Positions 9,316-17,125 of a DNA stretch of 34,140 bases are shown here, piece by piece. Location of the stretch: NCBI GenBank assembly GCA_947472615.1, contig CANJEY010000003.1, positions 1 through 34,140 of the forward strand, in the 5' to 3' direction. Both the position numbers and the translations under genes were made by a program. How positions within the stretch are numbered: the first letter of the stretch is position 1; every line of letters begins with the position of its first letter. The notes under the pieces were generated by a model. The model had not been told where the DNA came from and did not search any database. It saw nothing but the letters and a program-made list of their open reading frames with translations. The DNA comes from Beijerinckiaceae bacterium. GTDB lineage: Bacteria > Pseudomonadota > Alphaproteobacteria > Rhizobiales > Beijerinckiaceae.

Positions 9316-9738
9316 ATGATCCGCGTCACGCCCCATATCAGTCTCGACGAGAGCGAAATCGTCGAGACGTTTATTCGCGCCTCCGGGCCGGGCGGGCAGA
9401 ACGTCAACAAGGTCGAGTCTGCAGTGCAATTGCGCTTCGATCTGGCGCATTCGCCGAGCATTCCGGCGGATGTGGCGCAGCGACTCGTGACGCTTGCCGG
9501 TCGGCGGCTGACGAACGAGGGCGTTCTGGTCATCAGCGCGCAGAAATTCCGCACGCAGGAGCGAAATCGCGCCGACGCGCTGGAGCGTCTTCTGGACCTG
9601 ATTCGTCAGGCGGCGGTGCGTCCGGTGATTCGCCGCGCCACGCGGCCGACGCTGGCTTCGAAACAGCGCCGGCTCACGGCCAAGAAGGTGCGGTCGGGCG
9701 TCAAGACGCTGCGGCAGCGGCGGCCCGGCGACGAATGA
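9316..9738 (+). CDS. arfB: Peptidyl-tRNA hydrolase ArfB (alternative ribosome rescue, YaeJ-like)
   Basis: ArfB releases nascent chains from ribosomes stalled without a stop codon. The 140-residue protein has the release-factor catalytic loop GPGGQNVNKVESAVQLRF (GGQ at 26-28) and a highly basic C-terminal tail (RRLTAKKVRSGVKTLRQRR) that in this family enters the empty mRNA channel. There are no codon-recognition domains, which separates it from RF1/RF2. The start lies 52 bp after fumarase. The 3' 38 bp overlap the 3' end of the convergent GNAT gene, so the basic tail codons are antisense to the GNAT C-terminal Arg/Ala run. Confidence 0.93.
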   Translation: MIRVTPHISLDESEIVETFIRASGPGGQNVNKVESAVQLRFDLAHSPSIPADVAQRLVTLAGRRLTNEGVLVISAQKFRTQERNRADALERLLDLIRQAAVRPVIRRATRPTLASKQRRLTAKKVRSGVKTLRQRRPGDE

Positions 9739-10924
9739 GCTTCGCCTGCATGTCGCGTCCCCACGCGACGCAGGCCATCGCCAGCGGATCGGCGCGCAGC
9801 CGGCGCTTCAAACGATCCATCGCGATCAGCGGCAGGCCACGGCACGAAAGGTTCATCCGCAATTCGTAGAGGGGCACGCTCTCGACGCCGAGACGGCGCT
9901 TGTAGGCGTAATCGCCGATGGTGAAATCGAACGACCGATAGCCCTCCGCGTGCAGCATCTTCATCGTGCGCTCGATGACCAGACGACCCGGCGAGCAATT
10001 CTTCCAGGCGTCGCCGGCGGTCGCCAGACGCACCATCGCATAGTGCTTGCCGTCGGTGACGCCGAGCAGCGCCGCCACGACTTCGTCCTTCACGACGAGC
10101 GCGGTCAGCACGGCGGATCCGCGCGCGAGGCCGTCTTCCAGCACCTTGTCGTAAAACGAATCCACGGCCGGCTCGTCGAGCACGTAGGGCAGGCCCATGT
10201 CGCGAATGCGCTCACTCTGCAGCCGCTTCAGCTCGGCGAAGATGCGAACCGCTTCCTCACGATCGACGATCTGACGGAAGTCCGCGCCGTCGTGGCGGGA
10301 GAACACGCGCCAGCTGCGCTCGAGCTCCTTACGGAACGTCCGCTCGAGACCCCAGTGCCATGCGTCCCATTGGCCCGGCACATGCAGCACATTGCCGAAC
10401 AGTCGGCTGTCCTGCACGTCGACCAGCAGCAACGGATTGGGTCGTCCGCCGATTTCGGCCGGCATTTTTTCCAGATCGAGAATGTCGGCGGGCTCGACCG
10501 CCTTGCGCAGCGCGGCAATCAGGTTGCGCGCGCCGCTGACGGTCGTCGGCGCGCCGGCGCCGAGAATGGGGGCGTTATAATCGGTGAGGCCGCGGTCGGC
10601 GAACGAGACGATCCGCAGGCCGCGCGACAGCCGCTTCACCAGCGGCAGCGCGACCACGTCCCGATCAAAGATTTCGTCCCGGATGGTGACCAGCATTGGC
10701 TCGACGCCAGCCTCGCGTCCAAGCGTGTCATACCAGGCGCGCAGCCACCCGCAGCGCTGGAACGGCAGCGCCGCGCCGTCCTGGGCGAGCGCTTCCCAGC
10801 GCGTCTCCACCTGTCGCCAATCGTGGGCGACGCTGGCGCTGTAGCGGGCGAAAATCCAACCGGCCAGAACGGGATCGGCGACTTGCTGCATGGACATCGC
10901 GGAATGTGTCGACTGGATGGTCAT
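9701..10924 (-). CDS. GNAT-fold protein of the CelD/BcsL (Acetyltransf_6) family
   Basis: A predicted cytoplasmic acyltransferase of 407 residues. Relatives are often found in exopolysaccharide, cellulose or capsule loci and resemble FemAB-like double-GNAT folds. The recognisable part is C-terminal: SPGRLVIERTMKMLHAEGYRSFDF (acyl-CoA site region, about 311-334) followed by TIGDYAYKRRLG (335-346), the family's GDxxYKxRxG hallmark. There is no signal peptide. The start ATG lies one base after the stop of the upstream cupin-like gene (TGA-C-ATG), so the two genes are almost surely cotranscribed and coupled. Acceptor substrate unknown. Confidence 0.8.
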   Translation of the reverse strand: MTIQSTHSAMSMQQVADPVLAGWIFARYSASVAHDWRQVETRWEALAQDGAALPFQRCGWLRAWYDTLGREAGVEPMLVTIRDEIFDRDVVALPLVKRLSRGLRIVSFADRGLTDYNAPILGAGAPTTVSGARNLIAALRKAVEPADILDLEKMPAEIGGRPNPLLLVDVQDSRLFGNVLHVPGQWDAWHWGLERTFRKELERSWRVFSRHDGADFRQIVDREEAVRIFAELKRLQSERIRDMGLPYVLDEPAVDSFYDKVLEDGLARGSAVLTALVVKDEVVAALLGVTDGKHYAMVRLATAGDAWKNCSPGRLVIERTMKMLHAEGYRSFDFTIGDYAYKRRLGVESVPLYELRMNLSCRGLPLIAMDRLKRRLRADPLAMACVAWGRDMQAKLIRRRAAAAAAS

Positions 10925-10925
10925 G

Positions 10926-11858
10926 TCAGGCCGCCTCTATTTCGAGAAGTTCGCCCGGACGGGTGGGATCGAGCCTGAACTCCGGCTTGCGACGCGCCTT
11001 GTTCTCGCGCTTGACGAGAGAGGTTTCACGCAGCGCTTTCTGCAGCACCGCCTTGGTCCAGAATGCAGCTCCGACCGTTGCGCGGCTTTTCGGCTCGATG
11101 CCGAGCTTCTGCCGCAGGATGCCGTTCGCCATCGTCACCATGTGCGTTCGGCGAATGTCCTGCGTAAACCATTCGATCGTCATCGAGACATTCAGGCAAT
11201 CATGATTGTCGACGCGGTGCGGCGCATTGAGCGGCCAGTGCAGCATGTCGCCTGGTTCGATGTCGAACACTTGCGCATGTTCGTCGTACCAGTCCGAATA
11301 CGGCATGTTCACTTCGACGCCCGACAGGGCGACGCGCTCGATCTGCTCGGGCGTCAGGAACGGTCCGGCGGCCGGGTAGACGTAGACGCGCTTCGACCCG
11401 CGGATCTGCCACAACGATTGGCCGGGCAGATCGGCGTGATACAGCGTCTTCGACTTCGGCGAAGATACGAGAATGCCGAGCTTGGTGGTGAAGGGATCGA
11501 AGTTTGGCAGGCGCCGCGACAATTCGGCGAAGATCTCATCGCGCAACTCGCCGTAGGCCGGATTCACGGCCGCCGCATTACGCAGGTTGATCCAGATGCG
11601 CCCCTTGGCGATGGCGTCGAGGACGGTTTCGCCGGACAGGCCGCCCAGTTCACCCTCGCGGAACGAGCCGCTCTCGCCATGTTTGCCCCACTGCACGAGG
11701 CTGTAGTGTTCACGCGGGTACGACTCGATCAGTCGCGCGAGCGAATCCATCGAAAACAGCGGGTGCTGGTGGACCCGGTGGGACAACCGCATGGGCGTAT
11801 TGCCCCACAGTTCCGCATGATGGTCGCGCCAGTCGGTGAAAACGGGGTTGCTGAACAT
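10926..11858 (-). CDS. Cupin-like / JmjC-type Fe(II)/2-oxoglutarate oxygenase-like protein
   Basis: A 310-residue protein with a double-stranded beta-helix pattern of the cupin_8/JmjC type. A candidate iron facial triad is visible: H141 and D143 in TLYHADLPGQ and H214 in NAPHRVDN, with FDIEPGDMLHWPLNAPH and the SLWQIRGSKRVYVYP strand characteristic of the fold. Known relatives hydroxylate small molecules or proteins, and some lack activity. I set the start at 11858 (MFSNPVF) because AGGAGAGG lies just upstream; the ORF-track start at 12350 would run into the divergent membrane-protein gene and adds a non-native Arg/Ser-rich stretch. It leads a two-gene operon with the GNAT. A Lys/Arg-rich C-terminus follows the fold. 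Confidence 0.78.
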   Translation of the reverse strand: MFSNPVFTDWRDHHAELWGNTPMRLSHRVHQHPLFSMDSLARLIESYPREHYSLVQWGKHGESGSFREGELGGLSGETVLDAIAKGRIWINLRNAAAVNPAYGELRDEIFAELSRRLPNFDPFTTKLGILVSSPKSKTLYHADLPGQSLWQIRGSKRVYVYPAAGPFLTPEQIERVALSGVEVNMPYSDWYDEHAQVFDIEPGDMLHWPLNAPHRVDNHDCLNVSMTIEWFTQDIRRTHMVTMANGILRQKLGIEPKSRATVGAAFWTKAVLQKALRETSLVKRENKARRKPEFRLDPTRPGELLEIEAA

Positions 11859-11879
11859 GTGGCCTCTCCTTCGTCTGCA

Positions 11880-11899
11880 GGACTTTCCGCCGAAAGTCC
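11880..11899 (-). promoter_or_regulatory. Perfect 8-bp stem-loop in the leader of the cupin-GNAT operon
   Basis: GGACTTTC and GAAAGTCC flank a 4-base loop (CGCC on the plus strand, GGCG in the minus-strand transcript). It ends 21 bases upstream of the cupin-like start and next to its AGGAGAGG ribosome site, so it could be a leader hairpin or a dyad operator. The rest of the 268-bp divergent gap (11859-12126) shows no gene; I see no convincing promoter. Confidence 0.45.
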
Positions 11900-12126
11900 G
11901 GTCTGTCGGGCGGTGGAAGCTTGGATGTCCTGTTCTGAAACGTTTCGTCGCCGCAATTTCAGATCGGGACACCAAACCCTGCCGTCCGATCACATCCCGC
12001 AACTGGCGTGCCGCGCCGAATTGACCCGGAGTGTTGCGTGCCGCGCACAGCGCGCCGGGTTTGCGTCCGCTACAGTGCTGTTGCGGTCCGGCTTCGGGGG
12101 AAGCTGTCAGGGCCGGAGAAACAAGT

Positions 12127-13362
12127 ATGTCCACCCCGAGTGAACGGTTCGGCGACCCCGCGCGCGATGCAGCGCAGCTTCTGGTGAGGCTGGCGTTCGT
12201 AATCCTGTTCGTCGGCGCGCCGCTGGCCGGGGTGTTCTCCCGCCGCCTGCTGTTCATCCTGATGCCGATCGGGGCCGCCCTCGTGCTGGTTGCGGCCGCC
12301 CTCGATCTGCCGGGCGGCGCGCTCGGCCGTCTGCGCAATCTGGCGCTCAATCCGGTAGCGTCCGCGCTGCTGGCTCTTCTGTTCTGGACCGGCTTGTCGC
12401 TGCTGTGGACGCCGTTCCTCGGGCCGGCGAGCGAGCGCTATGTGAAGACGCTCGGCACCATAGTGCTGGCCACGGCCGCCGCCGGATTTCTGCCGGAGCG
12501 GACCAAGACCTCCAATCTGTACCTCGTGCCGATCGGGGTCTTGATGTCCGCCGTCGCGGCCGGTGTTCTGATGGCGCTCGCGCCCGATCAGGTTCGGACG
12601 GGCGGCGACGTGGAGGGCTCGGTGCTGGACCGGGTGGCGCTGTCGCTCGTGCTGTTGTTGTGGCCGACGCTGGGCGCCGTTTCAGCGCGTGAGCGCTGGA
12701 TTTATGGCGGCGCTGTCGCGGTTGCTGTTTCGGTCTTGGCGATCGCGGTCTGGATGCCGGGCGCGATGCTGGGCCTCGGCGTCGGGGCGCTGGCGGCCGT
12801 CACCGCCGCCACGGAGCCCCGCAAAGCCGGCATGGTCTGGGGCGGAGTCTTCGCCGCCATGGTGATCCTCGCGCCGGGCCTGATCGAAGGCCTGCACATC
12901 GCGCATATCGACCGGATGCTTGGCCAAGGCGCAGTTGGTAGCCAATTGTCTGTTTGGTCGGATCTTCTGCACCGGGACGGGCTGCGCCTTCTGACCGGCC
13001 ACGGGTTCGATACGCTGGGACGCAGTCTGGCGGCCGGCTATCTGCCGATTGCGACGCCGCGCTCGGTGCTGTTTGAGATCTGGTACGAACTCGGGGTGCT
13101 GGGTGCGCTGGCGCTGGGCCTCATGGTCTGGCGGATTTTCGCCGAAGCCAGCAGCCATCCATCCAGCATCGCGTCGTTTCACATCGGCGGACTGGTCTGC
13201 GTCATGGTGATCGCCCTGACGGGCGAATCGACCTTCCAACTCTGGTGGATCACGATGGTGTCGATGGCCGGCGTCGCGTTTGCGGGCGTGGCGGCGGCGC
13301 AATACCGCAGCAATCGCCCGGGCGTCGTCATTGAGGGGCGGCGGCCGACGGCTGCGGTTTGA
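12127..13362 (+). CDS. O-antigen ligase / Wzy-like polytopic membrane protein
   Basis: A 411-residue inner-membrane protein with many hydrophobic segments spread through its length. Near residue 310 it has the sequence PRSVLFEIWYELGVLGAL, which fits the conserved C-terminal region of the WaaL/Wzy_C family (H/R-x-L-x-LE...ELGxxG), preceded by GHGFDTLGR in a loop. Members join or polymerise undecaprenyl-linked glycans on the periplasmic face. The ATG at 12127 is preceded by GGAGAAAC; the ORF-track start at 12031 adds 32 unlikely residues. It is divergent from the cupin-GNAT operon, and its last 35 bp overlap the 3' end of the MsbA-like gene. Ligase versus polymerase cannot be decided here. Confidence 0.78.
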   Translation: MSTPSERFGDPARDAAQLLVRLAFVILFVGAPLAGVFSRRLLFILMPIGAALVLVAAALDLPGGALGRLRNLALNPVASALLALLFWTGLSLLWTPFLGPASERYVKTLGTIVLATAAAGFLPERTKTSNLYLVPIGVLMSAVAAGVLMALAPDQVRTGGDVEGSVLDRVALSLVLLLWPTLGAVSARERWIYGGAVAVAVSVLAIAVWMPGAMLGLGVGALAAVTAATEPRKAGMVWGGVFAAMVILAPGLIEGLHIAHIDRMLGQGAVGSQLSVWSDLLHRDGLRLLTGHGFDTLGRSLAAGYLPIATPRSVLFEIWYELGVLGALALGLMVWRIFAEASSHPSSIASFHIGGLVCVMVIALTGESTFQLWWITMVSMAGVAFAGVAAAQYRSNRPGVVIEGRRPTAAV

Positions 13363-15133
13363 CCGCTTCGATATTTTCCCCGAACTGCGACGAGAAGAAC
13401 TTCTGATACGTCCCCTGACGGGCGATCAGTTCGGCGTGCGTGCCGGATTCGAGCGCGCGTCCGTCCTCAATGACGTAGATGCGATCAGAATTGACGATCG
13501 TTTGCAGCCGGTGCGCTACCACGAGCGTCGTGCGGCCAAGGCGCAGATCGTCCAGCGCCTTCTGCACCTCGCGCTCTGACTCCGAATCCAGCGCCGCGGT
13601 CGGCTCATCCAGCAGCAGGATAGGCGCGTCCTTGAGGATCGCGCGCGCAATGGCGATGCGCTGGCGCTGGCCGCCAGACAATTGCGCGCCCTGCTCGCCG
13701 ACATTCGTGTCGTATCCGTCCGCGAAGGCGGCGATGAAGTCGTGCGCGTGCGCCTTGCGGGCCGCGGCTGTGACTTCGTCGAAGGTCGCATTCGCCTTGC
13801 CGAGCGCGATGTTCTCCCGGATCGTGCCGCGAAACAGAAAAACATCCTGCGCCACATAGGCGATCTTCGACCGCAGCGACGTCAGATCGACGCCCGCGAT
13901 GTCCTGCCCGTCGATCAGGATTCGGCCGCCGTCCGGCGCGTAGAACCGCTGGATCATGTTGATGATCGTCGACTTGCCACCGCCCGATGGACCAACGAGC
14001 GCGGTCGTGGTGCTGGGTTCGGCGACGAGATTGATCGCGTTCAGGACGGCTTCCTCGTCCCGATACCCGAAACTGACTCCGTCAAACACGATGCGGCCGT
14101 CGCCGACTTGCAGCGGCGGCGCGCCCGGAACTGGCTTTTCCCCCGCCGGCGCATCGAGCACTTCGTAGACAATGCGCGCGCTCGTCAGGCCGTTCTGCAA
14201 TTCGAGCTTCAGCCGCGCCATCCGCTTGGCGGGATCGTAGGCCATTAGCAGCGCCGCCACGAACGAGAAGAACGAGCCTGGGTCGGCGTGCGTGATAGTA
14301 ACGCGCCAGCTGCCGTAGAAAATTACCGCCCCGATGGCGAGCCCCGCCAACACGTCTGACAGGGGGCTCGACACCGCCATGCTGGCCGACATGCGATTGG
14401 CCGACTTGCGAACGCCGTCGATGGCGTTGCGCATGCGCGCCTGCATCAGCGGCTCTAGATTGAAGCTCTTGACGATCCGCGCGCCCAGCACGGTCTCCTG
14501 CATGATCTCCATGATGTCGGACGAGCCGTCGATGGAGCGGCGCGCATATTTGCGGATGCGGCGGATCAGGCGGCCCAGCGCCAGCGCGGCGATCGGCATC
14601 ACCGACAGCGCGATGACCGACATCATCGGGTCCTGGACGATCATCACCGCCACGAGGCCGATCAGCGTCAGCGCATCGCGGCTGAAGCTCGTGATTAACG
14701 ATTGCAGCGTATCGCGCACGCCGCCGGCGGCCAGCGCCAGCCGCGTCATGAACTCGCTCGAATGGCGATCGTGAAAAAACCGGAGATCCTGCCGCACCAG
14801 ATGCTCGAACAGGCGGGTCTGCACGCCGGCCACAATCTTGTTTCCGGTGCGCGACAGGATGACCATATAGCCCCAGGTCGCCAGTCCGCGTAGCGCGAAC
14901 AGGCCGAAGACGCCCCACGACAGGGCGCGGAGGGTCTTGAAGCCCTCCGCCTCCACCATGTGGTTGAGAACGGGCTTGAGCAGATAGGCCGACATCGCCG
15001 TCGCGGCGGCCCCGACCGCCATCAGCGCCGCAGCGGCCAGATAGGCGCGCAAATGCTGGCGGCCGTGCTCGCCGAACAGGCGGCGCAATAGCGCGGTGTC
15101 GCCAACCTCGGGCTTGTCGATGGAAACAGACAT
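13328..15133 (-). CDS. msbA: MsbA-like ABC exporter (fused permease-ATPase)
   Basis: A 601-residue half-transporter: an N-terminal six-helix exporter domain (about 25-315; coupling-helix region near QETVLGARIVKSFN) and a C-terminal ATPase. Motifs are complete: Walker A GPSGGGKST (381-389), Q-loop YVAQD, signature LSGGQRQR (from 485), Walker B LLLDEPTAALD (from 506) and H-loop His541. This architecture flips lipid A or another hydrophobic substrate. The MsbA name rests on family style and the neighbouring ligase-like gene, and other lipid or drug exporters are possible. The ATG at 15133 (MSVSIDKPEV) is preferred over the ORF-track start at 15205. Its 3' end overlaps the convergent ligase-like gene by 35 bp. 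Confidence 0.85.
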   Translation of the reverse strand: MSVSIDKPEVGDTALLRRLFGEHGRQHLRAYLAAAALMAVGAAATAMSAYLLKPVLNHMVEAEGFKTLRALSWGVFGLFALRGLATWGYMVILSRTGNKIVAGVQTRLFEHLVRQDLRFFHDRHSSEFMTRLALAAGGVRDTLQSLITSFSRDALTLIGLVAVMIVQDPMMSVIALSVMPIAALALGRLIRRIRKYARRSIDGSSDIMEIMQETVLGARIVKSFNLEPLMQARMRNAIDGVRKSANRMSASMAVSSPLSDVLAGLAIGAVIFYGSWRVTITHADPGSFFSFVAALLMAYDPAKRMARLKLELQNGLTSARIVYEVLDAPAGEKPVPGAPPLQVGDGRIVFDGVSFGYRDEEAVLNAINLVAEPSTTTALVGPSGGGKSTIINMIQRFYAPDGGRILIDGQDIAGVDLTSLRSKIAYVAQDVFLFRGTIRENIALGKANATFDEVTAAARKAHAHDFIAAFADGYDTNVGEQGAQLSGGQRQRIAIARAILKDAPILLLDEPTAALDSESEREVQKALDDLRLGRTTLVVAHRLQTIVNSDRIYVIEDGRALESGTHAELIARQGTYQKFFSSQFGENIEAVKPQPSAAAPQ

Positions 15134-15358
15134 GCGGTCTGGTAGCCGATTTGTCGAGAAATGTGGAATCAGCGCCTTTTCCTGCGAAAAAACATCGTTC
15201 CGCACAGCCTCGCTTGCAAAAAAATGCAGACTTTATGCGCCGGATCGGGCAAACAGATTCGGCAATTGTCATTTTCGGAATCAATATTCGGCTGACTTGC
15301 TGGTCGCGAAGTAGTTCGGCTAAGCCTGTTCAGGCCTTGATTCGGGGTTCAATCCTAG

Positions 15359-15943
15359 ATGAGACGAGACAAGCGGCCCTTCGTGGTGGAGGTGCGGCGC
15401 GCTGGCGCAAAAAAGACAGCGGCCGAGCCTGCGACAAAACGTAAATTGAAAGCGCTCGCGTCGCCGCCCGCGGACGATCCGCCGCCGCCCGCCGCGCCCG
15501 TGGAGGCTGTCATTTCCGACCCTCCGAAGTCGGCTGGCCGCATCCTGCCGAGTCTGGTCGAGCCGCCTCCTCCGGAGATCATCGCCGAGCCGGAGCCCAC
15601 GCGTCGCCGTGGCCGTCCGCCGGGATCGAAGAACAAGCCCAAGTTCAACTTCGAATCGTCTTCTGCGCCGCCGACCGGCAAGCGCCGTGGCCGTCCGCCC
15701 AAGAACCGGCCCGATGCGCCTTCCTTCATCGACTGGGCGAATTCGCCCGCCGAGGAGATCGAGAACGTCGCTGATACGGTGGAGTTCGATGAGGTCGAAG
15801 CGGCCATGCCGGTCGCGATGGCCGAATCGGCGTCACGGCCCTCTGGCCGCAAGCGCCGCGTGTCGACGATCCTCAATCGTTACGTCTTTGGCGCCTCGTC
15901 GCGCCGTGGCGACCGCCGAAAGCGCAATCGCGCCAATCCATAG
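15359..15943 (+). CDS. AT-hook DNA-binding protein, basic and Pro-rich
   Basis: A 194-residue, largely disordered protein with no catalytic domain. It carries two AT-hook cores, RRRGRPPGSK (about 82-91) and KRRGRPPKNR (about 108-117), which in known proteins insert into the minor groove of AT-rich DNA. The N-terminus (MRRDKRPFVVEVRR) and C-terminus (RRGDRRKRNRANP) are basic; the middle has Pro/Ala runs and an acidic patch near 130-150. It probably acts as a small nucleoid or chromatin-like factor, but that is inference. The ATG at 15359 is the first in frame; no strong ribosome site is seen. Upstream lies a 225-bp gap shared with msbA that contains several A-runs, locally poorer in GC than its surroundings. 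Confidence 0.75.
   Translation: MRRDKRPFVVEVRRAGAKKTAAEPATKRKLKALASPPADDPPPPAAPVEAVISDPPKSAGRILPSLVEPPPPEIIAEPEPTRRRGRPPGSKNKPKFNFESSSAPPTGKRRGRPPKNRPDAPSFIDWANSPAEEIENVADTVEFDEVEAAMPVAMAESASRPSGRKRRVSTILNRYVFGASSRRGDRRKRNRANP
15605..15699 (+). repeat. 17-bp direct repeat encoding the two AT-hooks
   Basis: CGCCGTGGCCGTCCGCC occurs at 15605-15621 and again at 15683-15699. Each copy encodes RRGRPP in the same frame, so the repeat reflects duplication or selection of the AT-hook codons, not a separate element. Confidence 0.75.
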
Positions 15944-16008
15944 GGCGCTTGTCGCATTGCCCGCCCGCTCCCGCTGTGGCACGTTCGCCGCAACAGCGGG
16001 AGGACGGT

Positions 16009-17046
16009 ATGGGGCGATCGGCAAAGCAAGGATTGATTTTTGGATGTGCGCTCGTTCTGTTGGGCGCAGGCTCGGCGACCGCACAGGAGCCGGGCGCAGA
16101 TCTCATCGCCGCCGCCAAGCGTGAAGGTACGGTAGTCTATTACACCGACCTGATCGTCGATCAGATCGTGCGGCCGCTAACCGACGCGTTCGAGAAGAAA
16201 TACGGCATCAAGGTCGATTACGCGCGTTCCGACAGTCAGGACACGATCCTTAAGCTGCTGGGCGAACACAAGGCCGGCTCCATGCGGGCCGATGTGTTCG
16301 GCCTGACCAGCGGGCTGAAAGCGCTGATCGATGCGGGCGCGGTGCGGAAATTCGACGCCGTGGGCGCCGCCGCCATCCCGGCCGAATTCAAGGACGCCGG
16401 CAAATACTGGGTTTCCAGCAATTTCTACGTGATGACCCCTGCGGTGAACACCAATCTGGTGCCCGAAGCCGATCGTCCGAAGACCTATGAGGATCTTCTC
16501 GCGCCGAGGTGGAACGACAAGATGGTCTGGAAGCCGAATGATACATCGGGCGGCCCCGGCTTCATCGGCAACGTGCTGCGAACGATGGGCGACGACAAGG
16601 GCATGGACTATCTGCGCAAGCTATCCGGCCAGCGCATCCGGTCGTTTCAGGGCAGCGCCCGCGCAGTGCTGGATCAGGTGATCGCGGGCGAATACCCGCT
16701 GGTTTTGCAGATCTTCAATCACCACGCGGCCCTGAGCGCCAAGAAGGGCGCGCCGTCGCAATGGGTGAAGATGGAGCCCGCCATGGTGCAGATGACGCTC
16801 GTCAGCCTGCCGGTCGGCTCGCCGCATCCGAAGGCCGGTGAGCTGTTCCTCGAATTCATGTTGTCGAAGGAAGGGCAGACGTTGTTCCAGAAGGCGGATT
16901 ACTTCCCGACCCGAAGTGACGTGTCGCCGTCGATGCCGGAGCTTGCGCCCTCGACGGGCGGCTTCAAGGCAAATTTCATTTCGCCCGACGACATCGCGCG
17001 CGATTACGAAAAGTGGGCGAAGATCTACAACGAACTGTTTCGCTGA
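16009..17046 (+). CDS. Periplasmic extracellular solute-binding protein, ABC (iron/2-aminoethylphosphonate-like) type
   Basis: A secreted type II periplasmic receptor of 345 residues. A signal peptide is visible (basic GRSAKQ, hydrophobic core LIFGCALVLLGAG, cleavage near ATAQ). The mature protein shows the SBP_bac_6/8-like pattern: AAKREGTVVYYTDL at the start, KYGIKVDYARSDSQD, PKTYEDLLAPRW, and near the end HPKAGELFLEFMLSKEGQTLF. The ATG at 16009 has a good GGGAGGACGG ribosome site; the ORF-track start at 15949 does not. No permease or ATPase gene is adjacent, so its transporter must be encoded elsewhere or is lost. Ligand unknown: iron, polyamine, thiamine and phosphonate receptors share this fold. 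A bidirectional terminator follows. Confidence 0.85.
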   Translation: MGRSAKQGLIFGCALVLLGAGSATAQEPGADLIAAAKREGTVVYYTDLIVDQIVRPLTDAFEKKYGIKVDYARSDSQDTILKLLGEHKAGSMRADVFGLTSGLKALIDAGAVRKFDAVGAAAIPAEFKDAGKYWVSSNFYVMTPAVNTNLVPEADRPKTYEDLLAPRWNDKMVWKPNDTSGGPGFIGNVLRTMGDDKGMDYLRKLSGQRIRSFQGSARAVLDQVIAGEYPLVLQIFNHHAALSAKKGAPSQWVKMEPAMVQMTLVSLPVGSPHPKAGELFLEFMLSKEGQTLFQKADYFPTRSDVSPSMPELAPSTGGFKANFISPDDIARDYEKWAKIYNELFR

Positions 17047-17078
17047 GCGGCGAGCAAACGCGCATTCTTCAATAAAAA

Positions 17079-17116
17079 GGGCCGCGACGCGTCGACGTCG
17101 CGGCCCCAAATTTTAT
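17079..17116. terminator. Bidirectional intrinsic terminator between convergent genes
   Basis: A perfect 11-bp stem, GGGCCGCGACG / CGTCGCGGCCC with a 6-base loop (17079-17106), is flanked by AATAAAAA on the left and CAAATTTTAT on the right. Read on the minus strand, the left A-run becomes a U-run for the lectin-like gene; on the plus strand the TTTT tract serves the solute-binding protein gene. The U-tract is stronger for the minus strand. Confidence 0.85.
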
Positions 17117-17125
17117 GAAACGCGA

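Noticed and set aside
10890-12143. 417-residue plus-strand ORF across the cupin-like gene
   Set aside because: Antisense to a gene with a clear fold pattern and ribosome site; it also runs through the divergent gap into the ligase-like gene start.
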